A stretch of DNA of 64,000 nt from Crotophaga sulcirostris (Eukaryota > Chordata > Aves > Cuculiformes > Crotophagidae). Made by a program: the position numbers and the translations under genes. The stretch is taken from the NCBI GenBank assembly GCA_013397455.1, contig VYZB01000275.1:62001-126000 (forward strand). The letters are read 5' to 3'. This document shows positions 1 through 11,712 of this stretch, piece by piece. Below the pieces are notes generated by a model. It had not been told where the DNA came from and did no database searches. It saw only the letters and a program-made list of their open reading frames with translations. Positions within the stretch are counted from its first letter, which is position 1. Every line of letters starts with the position of its first letter.

Positions 1-3000
1 AGATGAACAAACTCTTAGTCCTATCACAGTAGTCCCAAAACTCCAGATTTATTTAGGGTTTTTCACAGCCTTGAGGAATTATTTCTATGTGAACCTGCCT
101 ATGACAATGCAACATAATGTTGATTAGCTGCACAGCACCAGAACGCTTTGCTAAATATATAGAAATTTAAGAGTTTTTTTTCTTTAAGAGATGGACTACT
201 TCTGTGAATTTTTCTTCCTCAGGAGATAATACTCCAGCATACTGATTTTGGCTGGACATTGCTGTAGTTCAATATTTCTTTGTCTTTGTTTTCCTTCCAT
301 AGCTTTTTTCCAATGCCTGCAGGCCGTACTTACACAAGGTGCTACCTGACCATTTGAAGCCAATAGGATGAATGGGACATGAGGGTGCAAAGACTTTGAA
401 ACAGATGTCGATTAATTACATAGAATTATGAAGAGGTAGATCAGAAACTAATGGAAAGTCAAGAGACCCAACTTTGACCTCTGTTCTGCCAAACATCTCC
501 CCTTGTTGTATGATCATGGACAAATCTATTTAAGTCTTTGTTCTGTCTTTGTTGGCTTTGTAAGGTTTGTCCTTTCAAATACAATGCTACCTGGGACAAG
601 GATTGTTTTTTCCTGTGTCTGTGCAGCATCTAATACAAAAAGTTTCAGCCTTGGTGGAAATCTTCAAGTGGAATTGCAAGAATAGTAATTATGGAGTCTT
701 TGTATCCAGTGTCACAAGCCCTTAATGAGTTAATAGAGAAATGTCAGTATTAATATAGAAGGAAGGACAACAGACACAGCCAAGAGGGGAAAAAAAACAC
801 CTTCAGTGCTTGAAAAATCCATAAGAGAGGAAGAGTTTCTTGTGGAGTCTGTTTTATTTAGACAATAAGGCATTTGTTCAAATTACAATAGACATTCAAA
901 CATTTCTTATTAGAAACTTTAGAATCCTGAAGTAAGATTTTATTTTCTTTTTTCCATTGAAGTCTACAAGAGAGAGAGAAAGGTTCCTGCTTTCTTATTG
1001 CCCTGAGAGAGACTTTCTTACCGGCAAGTGAAACATTTGCTAAATATAAGGTTTTATTTTTTAAATCAAAGTCTTTTGACCACACTCATTGTTTATAAAT
1101 GTTTTCCAGTTTCTTCAGTATCCTTGTTTTTCTAAAAAGCCACAGTTACTCAGAGTGGAAGCTAACAATGGGGCTCTGAGCAGTGCACTGTATCAAAAGC
1201 ATTATACTGAATATCTGTGTGTATTTGAGAATGATGAAAATGATAGAACCTAATTTTTTTACTGCTAGAAAGAAAAGCATACAATTGTACAATTCTATTG
1301 ATACAGAAATGTTCCTTGGGTTCACAGGCTAAGCCTGATGATGGGGAATGAATGTGTTTACACATCTTAATTTCTTTGAAGCAGAATATTTACCATTTAA
1401 GCTCCTCACTGTGAATAGAGAGCAGGGATAACGTGGTCACTGAAAGCAACAAAGGATTTCAATGATTTTGTAACACAGTATTTCCAAGCTTTCAAGATAG
1501 TGTAGCGTTAGGAAAATAGCACAACCAATAAGCTGTATTTTTATGAGAATGCTGGAGTTAGCAAGACGTGGACTAAGAGAATTATCCTGTAAATGCTTAC
1601 GCTTGTAAGTAGTTCTATCTTTTTTATGGTTCGGGACCATAAGCACACAAGCATGAAGTGTTTGAAAAGTCCAATTCACTTCAGTCGGACCACTTACATA
1701 TTTCGACACATGCTTGTTACTCTGCCAGGCCAGCACACCCAATCTGATACTGCAGTGGTAAATAAGAAACTGTCACGAAGAGAAGAAATTTCCAAGACAA
1801 AGGGATTAGACTGCTGGAAATTCCTACTCTCGTGGATGAAAACTTAACTGCCTTAAAATTTTCAAAACTGGTAATATTTTCAGCAGCACATGTTGTAAAC
1901 ATGAGCTTATTATAATTTTAAAACACTGGGAAAGAGAAGGGTAACTCCCTCCTCTCTGAGTGATCCCACAGACATCTACACAAGCACGAAGAGGCCATGG
2001 ATAACTATGTTGAACATAACCTGCTTCCCTCAAGACTCTATGATCCTCTCTGGTACCTTTCTGCTCACCTGATAACATCACAGGGGAAAACTTTTTGGAG
2101 ACCCACTGCTGAAGCCTTATTCGTGTCATTTACACACTCCACACCATAAAACCAATGCTACTGCATCTGTTCTCCTCCTGTTATCAAAACCAGTTAAAGC
2201 CATGTGATTTATCTCATGATATTTCTCACCCTTCAGAGCAAAAGAGGGCAACATTTGCAGCACCAGCCTGGAAGGGTAAAAGAGATGCTTGGGCAGGATG
2301 AGGATACCCAGATCTCATAGAGAACAGTCTACTTGCCATTGCTGCCTGGTCTGGGAGGTACCTAAATAATTTTATCAAGTTTCCAGACTGTGAAGATATC
2401 TGAAGCAAAAGAGTGTTTTCATCTTCAAGATGTACTGCAAGCATGTCATAAAGCATGTCATATTATTTCATATTATTTGCATTTAATGGGATTCCTGGCT
2501 CTAACTTTGCGAAACTACAATATCCTTGGTATACCCAGAAGCCTGCTCATGGATTTGGCCCCTTATTTACTGAACTACATGAAACACAGAGCCAGAACTG
2601 GGAACAGACACAAAGTGCCATATGTGCTGAGTGCTTTCCTAGTCCTAGGGCCAGGTGTGAGCTTCTGCAACTCATAGGGGAAACTCATCGGTTACTGTGT
2701 GCTCCTCTGTTGCCTGACAGAGTGGTCTGATGGGGAGAAAAGCCCATAGGGTGGGTGGTAACAGGGTTTGCCAGGAGACAGGACTGAAGCTGCAGTCTTG
2801 GGTCTTCTGAAGCAATAAATGGAAATAGGAAAGTTATTTACCCTTTCTTCCTGCCCCATATCTTCATGTTTTTGGCTTCAGAGCATCTCTGATGCATCTG
2901 TGCAAAATGAAAGATTCACTCAGTTCTTAAAATTCATAGCTCTGGGATAATCTTTCAGTGATAATTTCTGGGGGGGGAAAAAAGAGCACACACTTTCAAA

Positions 3001-5085
3001 TTACTGCTTGACATAGTTAAGTATCCTATGCCATTGTGACTCGCTAGAGCAAATACAATATAACGAAACATGACATTATAATACATACTTGGTCCTGCTC
3101 CCTTATTCTGTTTCACAAAATTGGAGGACATGGTCTGGTGGTGGTTTTGCTTTGTTTTTTTTCAAAGATATTTTAGTTGTCTGTGACTGACTGCATCACA
3201 TTTGGAAATGCAATTAGCTTCATATACTTGGACTGTTCTCTGCAGAGATCAGGTACTAAGAAAAAAGTGCTAAGAAAACTCACAAAAGCTATTGGCTGTC
3301 TTGCTTATCAGCCAGCTGAACAGATAGATGGTTGGGGTTTCTTTTGGAAGTGGACAGACCTTTGAAGTTCAGCAAAATCGCTCTCCTGGTTTCGATTCAA
3401 TTTTCAGTCAATTGCTGATCAGATTAACTGTAGGACTGCTAGTGTCTTACTGGTGATGAGCTAAAGCAATTAGACGCCTGAAGCTTGTCATCTCCATGTT
3501 AACAGGCTTCTGGGTATGCCTGCAGCCCCCTTATTTGCAGAAGACTGTAATTCAAATGACATCTGTGAGTTATTTATAGGAAACCAGTGCTGGAACTGTA
3601 ACCCATATAAAATCAGCCACTATTTAGTTGCCTGACTGAGACACATTTTCCAAAACTCCAGGCATCACGATGCTCCTGATTTCAAATATAGGGTCAAGGC
3701 TGACCCATGCTTGTTTTTTTTTTTATTTTGTCTTTTGTCCAGGTATATTCAGAAACGCTTCTGCTATTCGGTGTTTAAACTCTGTTGGAGACTCAGTCCT
3801 GGATATAAGAAATCGAAAAGAGTGCAGAAATAAGCAGGGGTCAGCGTGTGGCCTCAGGACCCAGTTAGTAGAAAGCTGTCAGCCAGCCTAGCAGTGGGAA
3901 TGTTTCTCTGAGTACATTCATTCACAAAGCTCGTAAGGAAAGTGCTCAGGTATTGGGAAGGAAATTCAGGAGTGTGTCTGCTCAGCCAGCTGCAGAGATG
4001 GAAACACTGGGTAACAGCAACATTAACTGTGAGAAACGAGCTGCATCTGCCCTGTCACTCATAACCAGACACATATTCTCTGCTTGCTGAATTCATCCAC
4101 GGGTGTCATTACTCTGTGGAATCGTGCCTGCTTCTTCTATCTCTGCAGTAGCACCAAATCAAACCTTCTTGCTTTCTCCCTGCAAAATTCAGGAATCCAT
4201 CACACCACTTCAACTCAGTCCAGTCCAGCATGATACCTTCTGGGTAAACCCACAGAATAAACCTAGTGAATTCAGTTATTCTTATTTATCAGATTCTCTT
4301 TTCATAGCTTCCTCTCATTTCCACTCCATTTCTGCCTTCCTCCCTAAAATTACCTGGAAAGAATTAATTTTCTAATCACAGACAGTTGTTTAAATTTGAG
4401 TTGAACAAATTTAATTAGTGTGTAGCACTAAAAAATAGAAAAGTGTCAGTCCCTTGTTCTTAATATGTATTAAGAGTGTTATTTAAGAATAGGTGTAATT
4501 TACTTTAGAGCATAAAATTGATCAGATCAATGCATAGCAAAATGATGCACAGATGCTGAGATTATGGTAATTACTTAATCACCTAAATGTATGTTTAAAG
4601 TGATGCTTGACAGGGAAGAGTCAGGAAGTTCAGAATTAATTGGTAATCCACACAAAATGCACAACTATTTTAGCATCATTTCTGTAGATATTTCATAATT
4701 TTTTACAAATGCTAATAAAACAAACATGTTTTGGCTCTAAAAAATAACCTTAAAAGCATATTGGGCTCCATTTTTATTACACTCATTTATCTCTGGAATA
4801 TATGTGTTTCGGTTATGCACAGGAAGATGGCAGATTGACACATCCATTCAGGAGTGCCAAATTGTATTCTTTCTAACTGTTATATTCCTTCCAGTGAGAG
4901 GTTCTGTCTCCGGATCTTCATTAAGCCTGCTGTTGATAAAACTCAAACCGGATTAAACACAAAATACTCTTCATTGTTACAGTCAATCATCACTGACATT
5001 AGGCATCAGAAGTAAAACCAGTTCCTATTTATAAGTATAAATTACTTTTATTTTGATTTTGCAAAGGATTTAGGCTATGGGAACC
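1..5085. other. Gene-free, mostly unique-looking sequence
   Basis: No exon, RNA gene or recognisable transposon is seen. Open frames are short (under about 105 codons), overlap on both strands and resemble no protein I know. A local tandem slip of an AAGCATGTCATA-type unit lies near 2440-2460, and a run of eight G followed by an A-rich run lies near 2970-2985. A polypyrimidine tract ending in CAG near 3712-3742 looks like a splice acceptor, but the open frame behind it ends within about 50 codons with no obvious donor. Consistent with intronic or intergenic vertebrate DNA. Confidence 0.6.
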
Positions 5086-5280
5086 CCTTTGGGGTCTTCC
5101 ATGGGCTGCAGGAGGACAACCTGACTCTCCATGATCTTCATCATGAGCTGCAGGGTAATCTCAATCTCCAGACCCTAGCCTTAACTTTAATCCTAACTCT
5201 AACCCTAACCCTTGCCTCCCCTTGTAGAGCTGTCCCACAAAGACCTGTCCACTGCAGTGAGCTGACCATGGAGAGTTATC
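5086..5280. repeat. Degenerate GC-richer repeat with internal CATGGGCTGCAGG copies
   Basis: This stretch differs from its AT-rich surroundings. A unit CATGGGCTGCAGG at 5100-5112 recurs as CATGAGCTGCAGG at 5142-5154, 42 bases apart, both in a context of clustered CTCCATG/CTTCATC words. I associate this kind of sequence with degraded avian LTR-retrotransposon or satellite-like repeats. I cannot assign a family without a library search. It directly adjoins the telomere-like tract at 5174-5212. Confidence 0.35.
5174..5212. repeat. Short degenerate interstitial telomere-like repeat
   Basis: Six in-phase hexamers can be read on the + strand: CCTAGC, CTTAAC, TTTAAT, CCTAAC, TCTAAC, CCTAAC, followed by a partial CCT. 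Two are perfect vertebrate telomere units (CCCTAA register) and the rest carry one to three substitutions. Units degrade leftward, as expected of an old interstitial tract. The tract is too short to imply a chromosome fusion. Insertion of telomere repeats during break repair, or chance growth of a simple repeat, are equally possible. Confidence 0.6.
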
Positions 5281-5563
5281 TCTTTTTGCATCTACTCAGA
5301 TGGAGGACTAGTGAATACATTGGCCAGACTCTAGAAACTAACTTCTCCCCAAATGAGACATTTATAGTTAATGTCTGATAGCTTTTTAGTCTTCACTGAC
5401 TGTATTATACATGTGTCCAGGAACTGTATTGAGAGCTGAGATATCTAGCTTACACATAGAAATGTACATCTCAGCACTTAAAGCATCTCAGTGTGTTTAT
5501 TGGATACCACTCCTGGGCTTTCAGCAATACCATTTTTCCCAACTGTATGACAATAACATTTTC

Positions 5564-5804
5564 AGAGTATCACAGTATTACAAAGTTGGAAAGGACCTCT
5601 GAGATCATCGAGTCCAACCTATAATCCAACACTAACACCAACCCATCATCTAAACCATGGCACTAAGTGCCTCATCCAAGCTCCTCTTAAACACCTCCAG
5701 GGATGGTGACTGCGCCACCTCCCCGGGTAGCGCATTCCAATGACCAATCACCCTTTCAGTGAAGAATTTTTTCCTAATATCAAGCCTAAACCTCCCCTGA
5801 TGAG
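5564..5804 (-). mobile_element. CR1 LINE, 5'-truncated, young ATACTGTG-tail subfamily
   Basis: Non-LTR retrotransposon 3' fragment in minus orientation. Reading the minus strand, the element runs from the ORF2 C-terminal coding region through the stop codon and a short 3' untranslated region of about 100 bases to an octamer-type tail (seen on + as GTATCACAGTATTACAA at 5567-5583). The + strand words GGTTGGAAAGGACCTC-like and GAGATCATCGAGTCCAACC are shared almost exactly with the copies at 11.5, 35.4, 41.8 and 45.7 kb. Only about 240 bases remain, too little to encode a working protein. The 5' truncation point coincides with a perfect 10-base inverted repeat at 5788-5813. Confidence 0.9.
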
Positions 5805-5813
5805 GGGAGGTTT
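5788..5813. repeat. Perfect 10-base hairpin at CR1 5' junction
   Basis: AAACCTCCCC at 5788-5797 and GGGGAGGTTT at 5804-5813 are exact reverse complements separated by TGATGA. The left arm is CR1 sequence. The right arm begins where similarity to other copies of the subfamily stops, which suggests fold-back synthesis or template switching at the end of insertion. Confidence 0.8.
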
Positions 5814-7466
5814 TCTTACCTTTCAAAAAACCTTAATTTCTTGAATCCGAATTTGGGTTATATTTATATAATTCTTTTCTGGGCTTGAATCCTGAAAAGT
5901 GTGAGCACACAAATAATTCCTAGCTGAGTGTGTGGCAAACAAAGGAGCATGAGTTAAAAGAATTCAGACATGATCAGGAAACAAACAAACAAGCAGACAA
6001 CACCACCAACCCCCATGCCCCCCGCAAAAAAAAACCCCACCAAAACCCCCTAAATACAGGAATTTAAAAGCCAAAATAGCTAATTGGGAAATTCTTAACA
6101 ATTGGATGGGAAGAGTGGATGATTATTTAATTTCTGATAAACCACTTCACCCTCTTTCCACCTACCCACATAACATCTGTGGAGAAAGACTGGTGAAGGA
6201 GCAATTGGGATCAGGTAGATGTAGACTTTTCACCTCATGCATCAAAATTCCACTCCAGTAATTTCTCTAAAAAGTCACAATCATCACGTGTGCACTGAAG
6301 CAAACAAATGACAATAATACATCACTGGTAAGGTAATAAGACTAATATTTATGTTCTGGATGACAGCACACTGGTTTGGAAATTTAGGAGCCTTGGAATC
6401 ACCTCCCTATATCTCCTGCCAGACAACTGTGAACCCTGCAAAGATCATTCTATACTCTGAAAGCAGCTGGTTTTCCAGCTTCAAAAGACTTTTCTTTTTG
6501 TGAAAGTCTTATCTGCTTAATCTGTAAGTTCTCCAGGGTACAGAGTGTCTTGTTATGCACTGAAAGGGGTATTGATCTCACAGGACCTCCACATTTTGCC
6601 CTAATACAAATAACATTAATCTCATACATATTTGCCCCTGTTTAACCTGGTTATGTGTATGGGCAAAGCATCTCATTCAGTGAAGACATTTTGAAAATGA
6701 GAGTTATTCTCTGAATTGCTTTCAGCTGACGATTTAAAACCATTTTATGGTCACTTAGTGATAAAAAGTGAGCTTCATTTATAAAAGAGAAGTCTTTCAC
6801 AGTTGGACTAATGCAACTGGTATATGAACATTCATTTTCAAAATATTTTAGTCTGCTCCCACAGTAAAACTTGGTGTGATATAAATATGGTGTATCCACA
6901 TATTGTCCACAGGACTGTAAAAACTTGAGAGATCCATAAAAAGATTTTGACATAACAATACTGATAACATCTAACTACACCTCTTCAAAAAGCACTTCTA
7001 CAGTTTAATGTAGATGGTTCTGATTTCCTGTTTGATGAAAAGTAAAATATTTGATTTGAGCATAATGGTTCTGTTTGAGTCACTTCGGTCTGCCATATTA
7101 ATAAGACCTCATAAATCACTTGGATATAACTCAGAAATTTCCCAGTTGTGGAGGCAGAGACAAATGGTTCACAAAACACTTCAAAGTGACATGCAAAAGC
7201 AACTATAAGCTTTCGGTGGATTGTCGTTTCCTCATCTGATTTTAAGCCTTGGTATAGACAGTAAGCACCAAAGGACCAACAGTTACTCACCTCTGCTTTT
7301 ATGATCTGATATCTCTTCTCCAACCAGCTTTGCTTACAACAACCCAGAAAGAGTCAAATTTTTAGGCTTCCTGTTCCAGAAGGAGAAACAAATCCAATAT
7401 ATGATAAGCATGACACTCATAATGGAGAGAAACATCAGTTACTGCACATACTGAATGTGAACAGAG
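5814..7466. other. Gene-free spacer between CR1 copies
   Basis: AT-rich sequence with no recognisable gene or transposon. A low-complexity A/C-rich patch (ACAAACAAACAAGC-like, then C-runs and A-runs) occupies about 5981-6050. Two minus-strand open frames of 100 and 112 codons (6651-6953 and 6985-7323) show no family resemblance, low-complexity bias or exon boundaries. I treat them as chance. Confidence 0.55.
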
Positions 7467-8200
7467 ATTTCACAGTTTCACAGTTTCACAGTATAACCAG
7501 GTTGGAAGAGACCTCTAAGATCATCAAGTCCAACCTATAAGCCAACACTAACACCACCTCATCACCTAAACCATGTCACTCAGTGCCTCATCCAATCTTC
7601 CCTTAAACACTTCAAGGGTCGGCGACTCCACCACCTCCCTGGGCAGCGCATTCCAGTGGCCAATCACCCTTTCAGTGTAGAACTTCTTCCNNNNNNNNNN
7701 NNNNNNNNNNNNNNNNNNNNNNNNNNNNNNNNNNNNNNNNNNNNNNNNNNNNNNNNNNNNNNNNNNNNNNNNNNNNNNNNNNNNNNNNNNNNNNNNNNNN
7801 NNNNNNNNNNNNNNNNNNNNNNNNNNNNNNNNNNNNNNNNNNNNNNNNNNNNNNNNNNNNNNNNNNNNNNNNNNNNNNNNNNNNNNNNNNNNNNNNNNNN
7901 NNNNNNNNNNNNNNNNNNNNNNNNNNNNNNNNNNNNNNNNNNNNNNNNNNNNNNNNNNNNNNNNNNNNNNNNNNNNNNNNNNNNNNNNNNNNNNNNNNNN
8001 NNNNNNNNNNNNNNNNNNNNNNNNNNNNNNNNNNNNNNNNNNNNNNNNNNNNNNNNNNNNNNNNNCTGGCCACACTATTCCTGATGCAGGCCAGGATGCC
8101 ATTGGCCTTCTTGGCCACCTGGGCACACTGCTGGCTCATGTTGAGCTTCCTGTCAACCAGCACTCCCAGGTCCCTTTCCGCCTTTTTCCAGGTCCCTTCT
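7467..8200 (-). mobile_element. CR1 LINE, 5'-truncated, interrupted by assembly gap
   Basis: Minus-strand CR1 copy read in two blocks either side of a run of N. The 3' block (7467-7690) has a variant tail (CACAGTTT repeated on +), a 3' untranslated region and ORF2 C-terminal codons; residues such as [17 protein letters not shown] are readable. The 5' block (8066-8200) encodes the upstream ORF2 stretch with [13 protein letters not shown] and [16 protein letters not shown]. Alignment to the CR1 copy at 14382-15005, which is intact across this interval, predicts about 359 missing bases, close to the 375 N present. Nothing besides CR1 therefore need be hidden in the gap. The tail octamer differs slightly from the ATACTGTG copies, although the body is of the same subfamily. 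Confidence 0.92.
7691..8065. other. Assembly gap (375 N)
   Basis: A run of 375 unresolved bases lies inside a CR1 element. The flanking CR1 sequence is collinear and in the same orientation, and the expected missing segment is about 359 bases. The gap therefore probably reflects assembly collapse over a high-copy repeat. Open frames that appear to cross it are artefacts. Confidence 0.98.
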
Positions 8201-8215
8201 TCTTTGAGAAGAAGG
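8195..8215. repeat. Perfect 9-base hairpin at CR1 5' end
   Basis: CCTTCTTCT (8195-8203) and AGAAGAAGG (8207-8215) are exact reverse complements around a TTG loop. The hairpin sits where similarity to CR1 fades, as at the 5.8 kb copy. The composition is simple (TTC/GAA), so chance is more likely here than at 5788-5813. Confidence 0.7.
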
Positions 8216-9631
8216 TGCATTTGGAGTCCAAATGTTGAATACTATGTTTGGAAGACAAGGATCCAAGAATGGAGATTTCAATAGGAAAGGGAACAAAGCT
8301 GACCAAAGGTTGGAAGAGGAGCTATAGAATCTGATACATATGTTTTCGTATGTGCCTTCATCTGCTTGCACATGCAACAGAATGTAATAGCTCAACTGGA
8401 GTAATTTTTCTCATTTGGGCTGAGTTGTTTAATAAAACCATGCATATTAAAAATCCATAGAAAAGCAAAGAGCTTGCAAGCTTCAACCAGGTGCCATAGG
8501 AATTAGACAATGCATAAGTTCTCTGTTCATTATTTCTGAAAAAATTACTGCTGCCCTCTTACAAACTTATGCTTTCTTCCAAAATAAGAAATATCCTTGA
8601 CTGTTTAGCATAGAAAGGAAAAGAAAGTGTTAAAGCATAAGTAATGAAATAGCAGATGAAGTTGATGCCCGGGGCAGGCTGGTCTAAGTGTCCTCTTTAA
8701 TTATAAAATTATACAAAAGAGAACTTCCCAATTTGGAACTGATTATTTTTTGACTCCATAAAACTACAGGGATAATTCATTCATTGCCCTTTACCGCTCC
8801 CTTTAATTAGGTATTTTCAACAAGTCCTTTCTTCAGCACCAAAGTAGTTATGAATCAGGGGTAAGAAGCTTTTTTTCACTAAATCATTTCAGATAATAAT
8901 GGCAGAATATTGAAAATATTTCCCCAATGGGGGAAAGCTTTCTGCATTTTCAGAGTATCCCAACCTGTATGAAACTGCTGCATAAAAGTAAGGCAAAGTT
9001 AAAGTAAACTGAATTCCCTACATATTTCACTAAATGCAAAAACAAAATGTGGCATAGAATGTCCAGGTCATCCTAATGCCTTCAGCACAGCAGTGTCCCA
9101 CAGAATCTGTGGCATCATAGTGTTGGTAGTCCTGAGCATAACTATTAGCCACCTTCCTCATCCTGGCCAAATCTAGTCCCACATCTCCTTCTTGTTGTAA
9201 GAGTGCCTTATCTGTCACATTCTGGGAACTGGACACAGAATAGTTGTTGGTAAGTAATACAATAAAATGAATAGTTTTGGTTAAGAGAAAAAAGACTTAA
9301 AAAAGAATTTGCTATGGGTAGATCAGCTTTTTTCTTGATATTTTATCCATCTGTTCATTTCACAGAAAACACACACTGGATAAAATGCATAAACAAGACC
9401 TGGAGCAGAAACAGGGGGATCCCCACTCTGGGATCTGAAGATATTCTGGCACACCTCAGCTCTCTGCCTTTAAAAGTCTTGCACACCTTTACATATCCTC
9501 TATAAACATAGGTGTCACCTCATTCTCTTCTGCCTTTTTCTCCTCCTACTGGTCCTGGTGTTTTGTAGAAAAAATGCCTGTGATCTGCTCTGTTTTATAT
9601 TAAAGAGGAGTGTTTTCATTGTGTTGACACT
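8216..9631. other. Gene-free spacer
   Basis: AT-rich sequence with short shadow frames only. I see no repeat family, splice-site pair or RNA gene. Confidence 0.5.
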
Positions 9632-10425
9632 TTCATAGAATCATGCAATCATAGAATGATTTGAGTCAGAAGGGACCTTAAAGATCATCTAATTCCACAG
9701 CCCACACCCCCACTCCTATCATGGACAGGGACACTTTCCACTATATCAGATTGCTCAAAGCCCAATCCAACCTCACCTTGAACACTTCCAATGATGGAGG
9801 TTCCACAACTTCCCTGGGCAACCTGTTCCATTGCCTCACCACCCTCATGGCAAAGAAATTATTCCTTACATCTAGTCCAATTTAATCTGCTCTCTTTCAG
9901 TTTAAAGCTGTTACCCCTTGTCTTATCACTATGTGCCCTTGTAAAAAGTCCCTATCCAGCTTTCTTCTAGGCCCCCTTCAGATACTGGAAGGCTATTATA
10001 AGGTCTCCCCAGAAACTTCTTCAGGATGAACAACCCAGTTCTCTCAGCCTGCCTTCATAGGAAAGGTGCACCAGCCCTTGGATCATCTTTGTGGCACTCC
10101 TCTGGACCCACTCCAGAAGGCCTATGTTCTTATAAAGTTGAGGGCTGTAGAGCTGAACACAGTATTTAAGGTGGAGTTCTCATCAGAGTGGAGTAGAGGG
10201 GGAGAATCACTTCCCTCGACCTGCTGGTTACACTTCTTTTGATCCCACTGTCCATAATGCCAACAAAGATGTTAAACAGTGTCAGTTCCAATACTGACCC
10301 CTGAGGAAGATCACTCATCACTGGTCTCCACTTGCACATTGAACCATTGACCACAGCTCTTTGAGTGTGACCATTCAGCCAATTCCTTATCCACCGAGTA
10401 GTCCGTCTGTCGAACAGTGGTGATA
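9632..10425 (-). mobile_element. CR1 LINE with internal ORF2 deletion, ATTCTATG tail
   Basis: Older CR1 copy in minus orientation. Its 3' tail is the classical octamer (CATAGAAT/AATCATAGAATG on +, 9634-9658), unlike the ATACTGTG tail of the young copies. Reading 5' to 3' on the minus strand, 10425 to about 10235 encodes a reverse-transcriptase segment with RWIRNWLNGHTQRAVVNG and PQGSVLELTLFNIF. The frame then jumps within a few codons to SREVILPLYSTLM, which normally lies far downstream. The RT catalytic aspartate block that belongs between them is absent. The copy is therefore internally deleted as well as 5'-truncated, and cannot be active. Confidence 0.9.
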
Positions 10426-11494
10426 TTCACTTCTTTTTTTATATAGATAACCAATTGTTTCAATGGAAAAATGCCTTTTATTTGTTACCCACCAGTTCGG
10501 TTTGTGATATTAAGACTAAAGGAAATGTACCCAAAGTGTCAGAAATGTTGCACAGGATTATAGAGAGGAGTAATTAGTGAGAGTATCTACAGCAATATGT
10601 AATGCTCTATGGTATACAAAAGCAAAGTGCCATTATGATTGTTGCCAGGAACAGTACAACATTTTCAAATACAGACAAGCTCCCCAAAGGCTTGAAACTC
10701 CAATCCAGCTTCTAAAATTCAAAGTCAATGAGTGAGCATGCCAAAGCACAAATGAAGAAAACAAGCACTGTGGATTTATAGAACATAGTCTGACTTTGAT
10801 TATTGTTTTCTTTCAAATTGTGTCCAAGATAAATCATTGTGGTTTTCCTCATTTTCAGCTGTTTATCGTTAAAAGAATGAATGTCAAAATGCTTTCAAAG
10901 TACTAAAAGGAGGTTTTGTTTAAACATTTAATTGTAAATGTTTACGTATAAAGACTTGATGGGAGAAGGGTAAAAAAAATACCCCAAAGTATCTCTAAAT
11001 CTCAAAGAAAATATGCATAAATTAAAACTCAGTATTATTCCACTGATAAGGTTATTCTGGAGAACTGGGTGGACTTCGTTACAAGGCAGTCAAGAGTCAT
11101 AATTAGAATCTGCTGAATAAGAAAAATGCAGTAAAAAATACTGTCTTTATTTCTTATGATCCCAAAGAAGCTTGGACTCAAATATTAGTTACTTGCTGCA
11201 AATTAGAAGCACACTAATTACATCAATGGAACTGAAAATAAAATTGGGCCTACATATGTTAGTCTTCTAATTGTTAGTCTTCTAATAATCCCACACTACA
11301 AAGCCCAAGATTTTTTTCCTGAATAACTCTCTTAATAGAAAACAAACTTCTATTTGTTCAGCGGAACTAATGAGGCTTGCTTCCCTGCAATTTGATGTCC
11401 TGCCCCTCTCCACTTCTCCATGTCACAACATAGTGTGGAGTCATTGAGGTATGACTTCTCACCTGCAGTACCACCAAGGTCCCCACATACCCAA
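10426..11494. other. Gene-free spacer
   Basis: AT-rich with no gene recognised. A 15-base unit (TGTTAGTCTTCTAAT) is tandemly doubled near 11258-11286, a small slippage event. Confidence 0.5.
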
Positions 11495-11712
11495 AGTATC
11501 ACAGTATCACAGTATTACAAGGTTGGAAAGGACCTCTGAGATCATCGCATCCAACCTATAACCCAACACTAGCACCAACCCATCATCTAAACCATGGCAC
11601 TGAGTGCCTCATCCAATCTCCTCTTAAACACCTCCAGGGTCGGTGACTCCACCACCTCGTCAGGCAGCACATTCCAATGGTCAATCACCCTTTCAGTGAA
11701 GATTTTTTTCCT
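11495..11712 (-). mobile_element. CR1 LINE, 5'-truncated, young subfamily
   Basis: About 218 bases of minus-strand CR1 3' end. The + strand starts with three tail units (GTATCACAGTATCACAGTATTACAA, split here for length: GTATCACAGTATCACA then GTATTACAA), followed by the 3' untranslated region and the last ORF2 codons. It is almost the same segment as the 5.56 kb and 45.7 kb copies. Similarity ends near the GTGAAGATTTTTTTCCTG word. There is no coding capacity. Confidence 0.9.

Noticed and set aside
3670..3891. Possible exon behind a strong polypyrimidine-CAG acceptor near 3742
   Set aside because: The frame ends about 50 codons later with no clear donor and no recognisable protein. Such acceptor-like tracts are common in AT-rich introns.
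7566..8220. Long open frames of 142-186 codons across the N run
   Set aside because: They are open only because N codons are not stops. The readable ends are CR1 ORF2.
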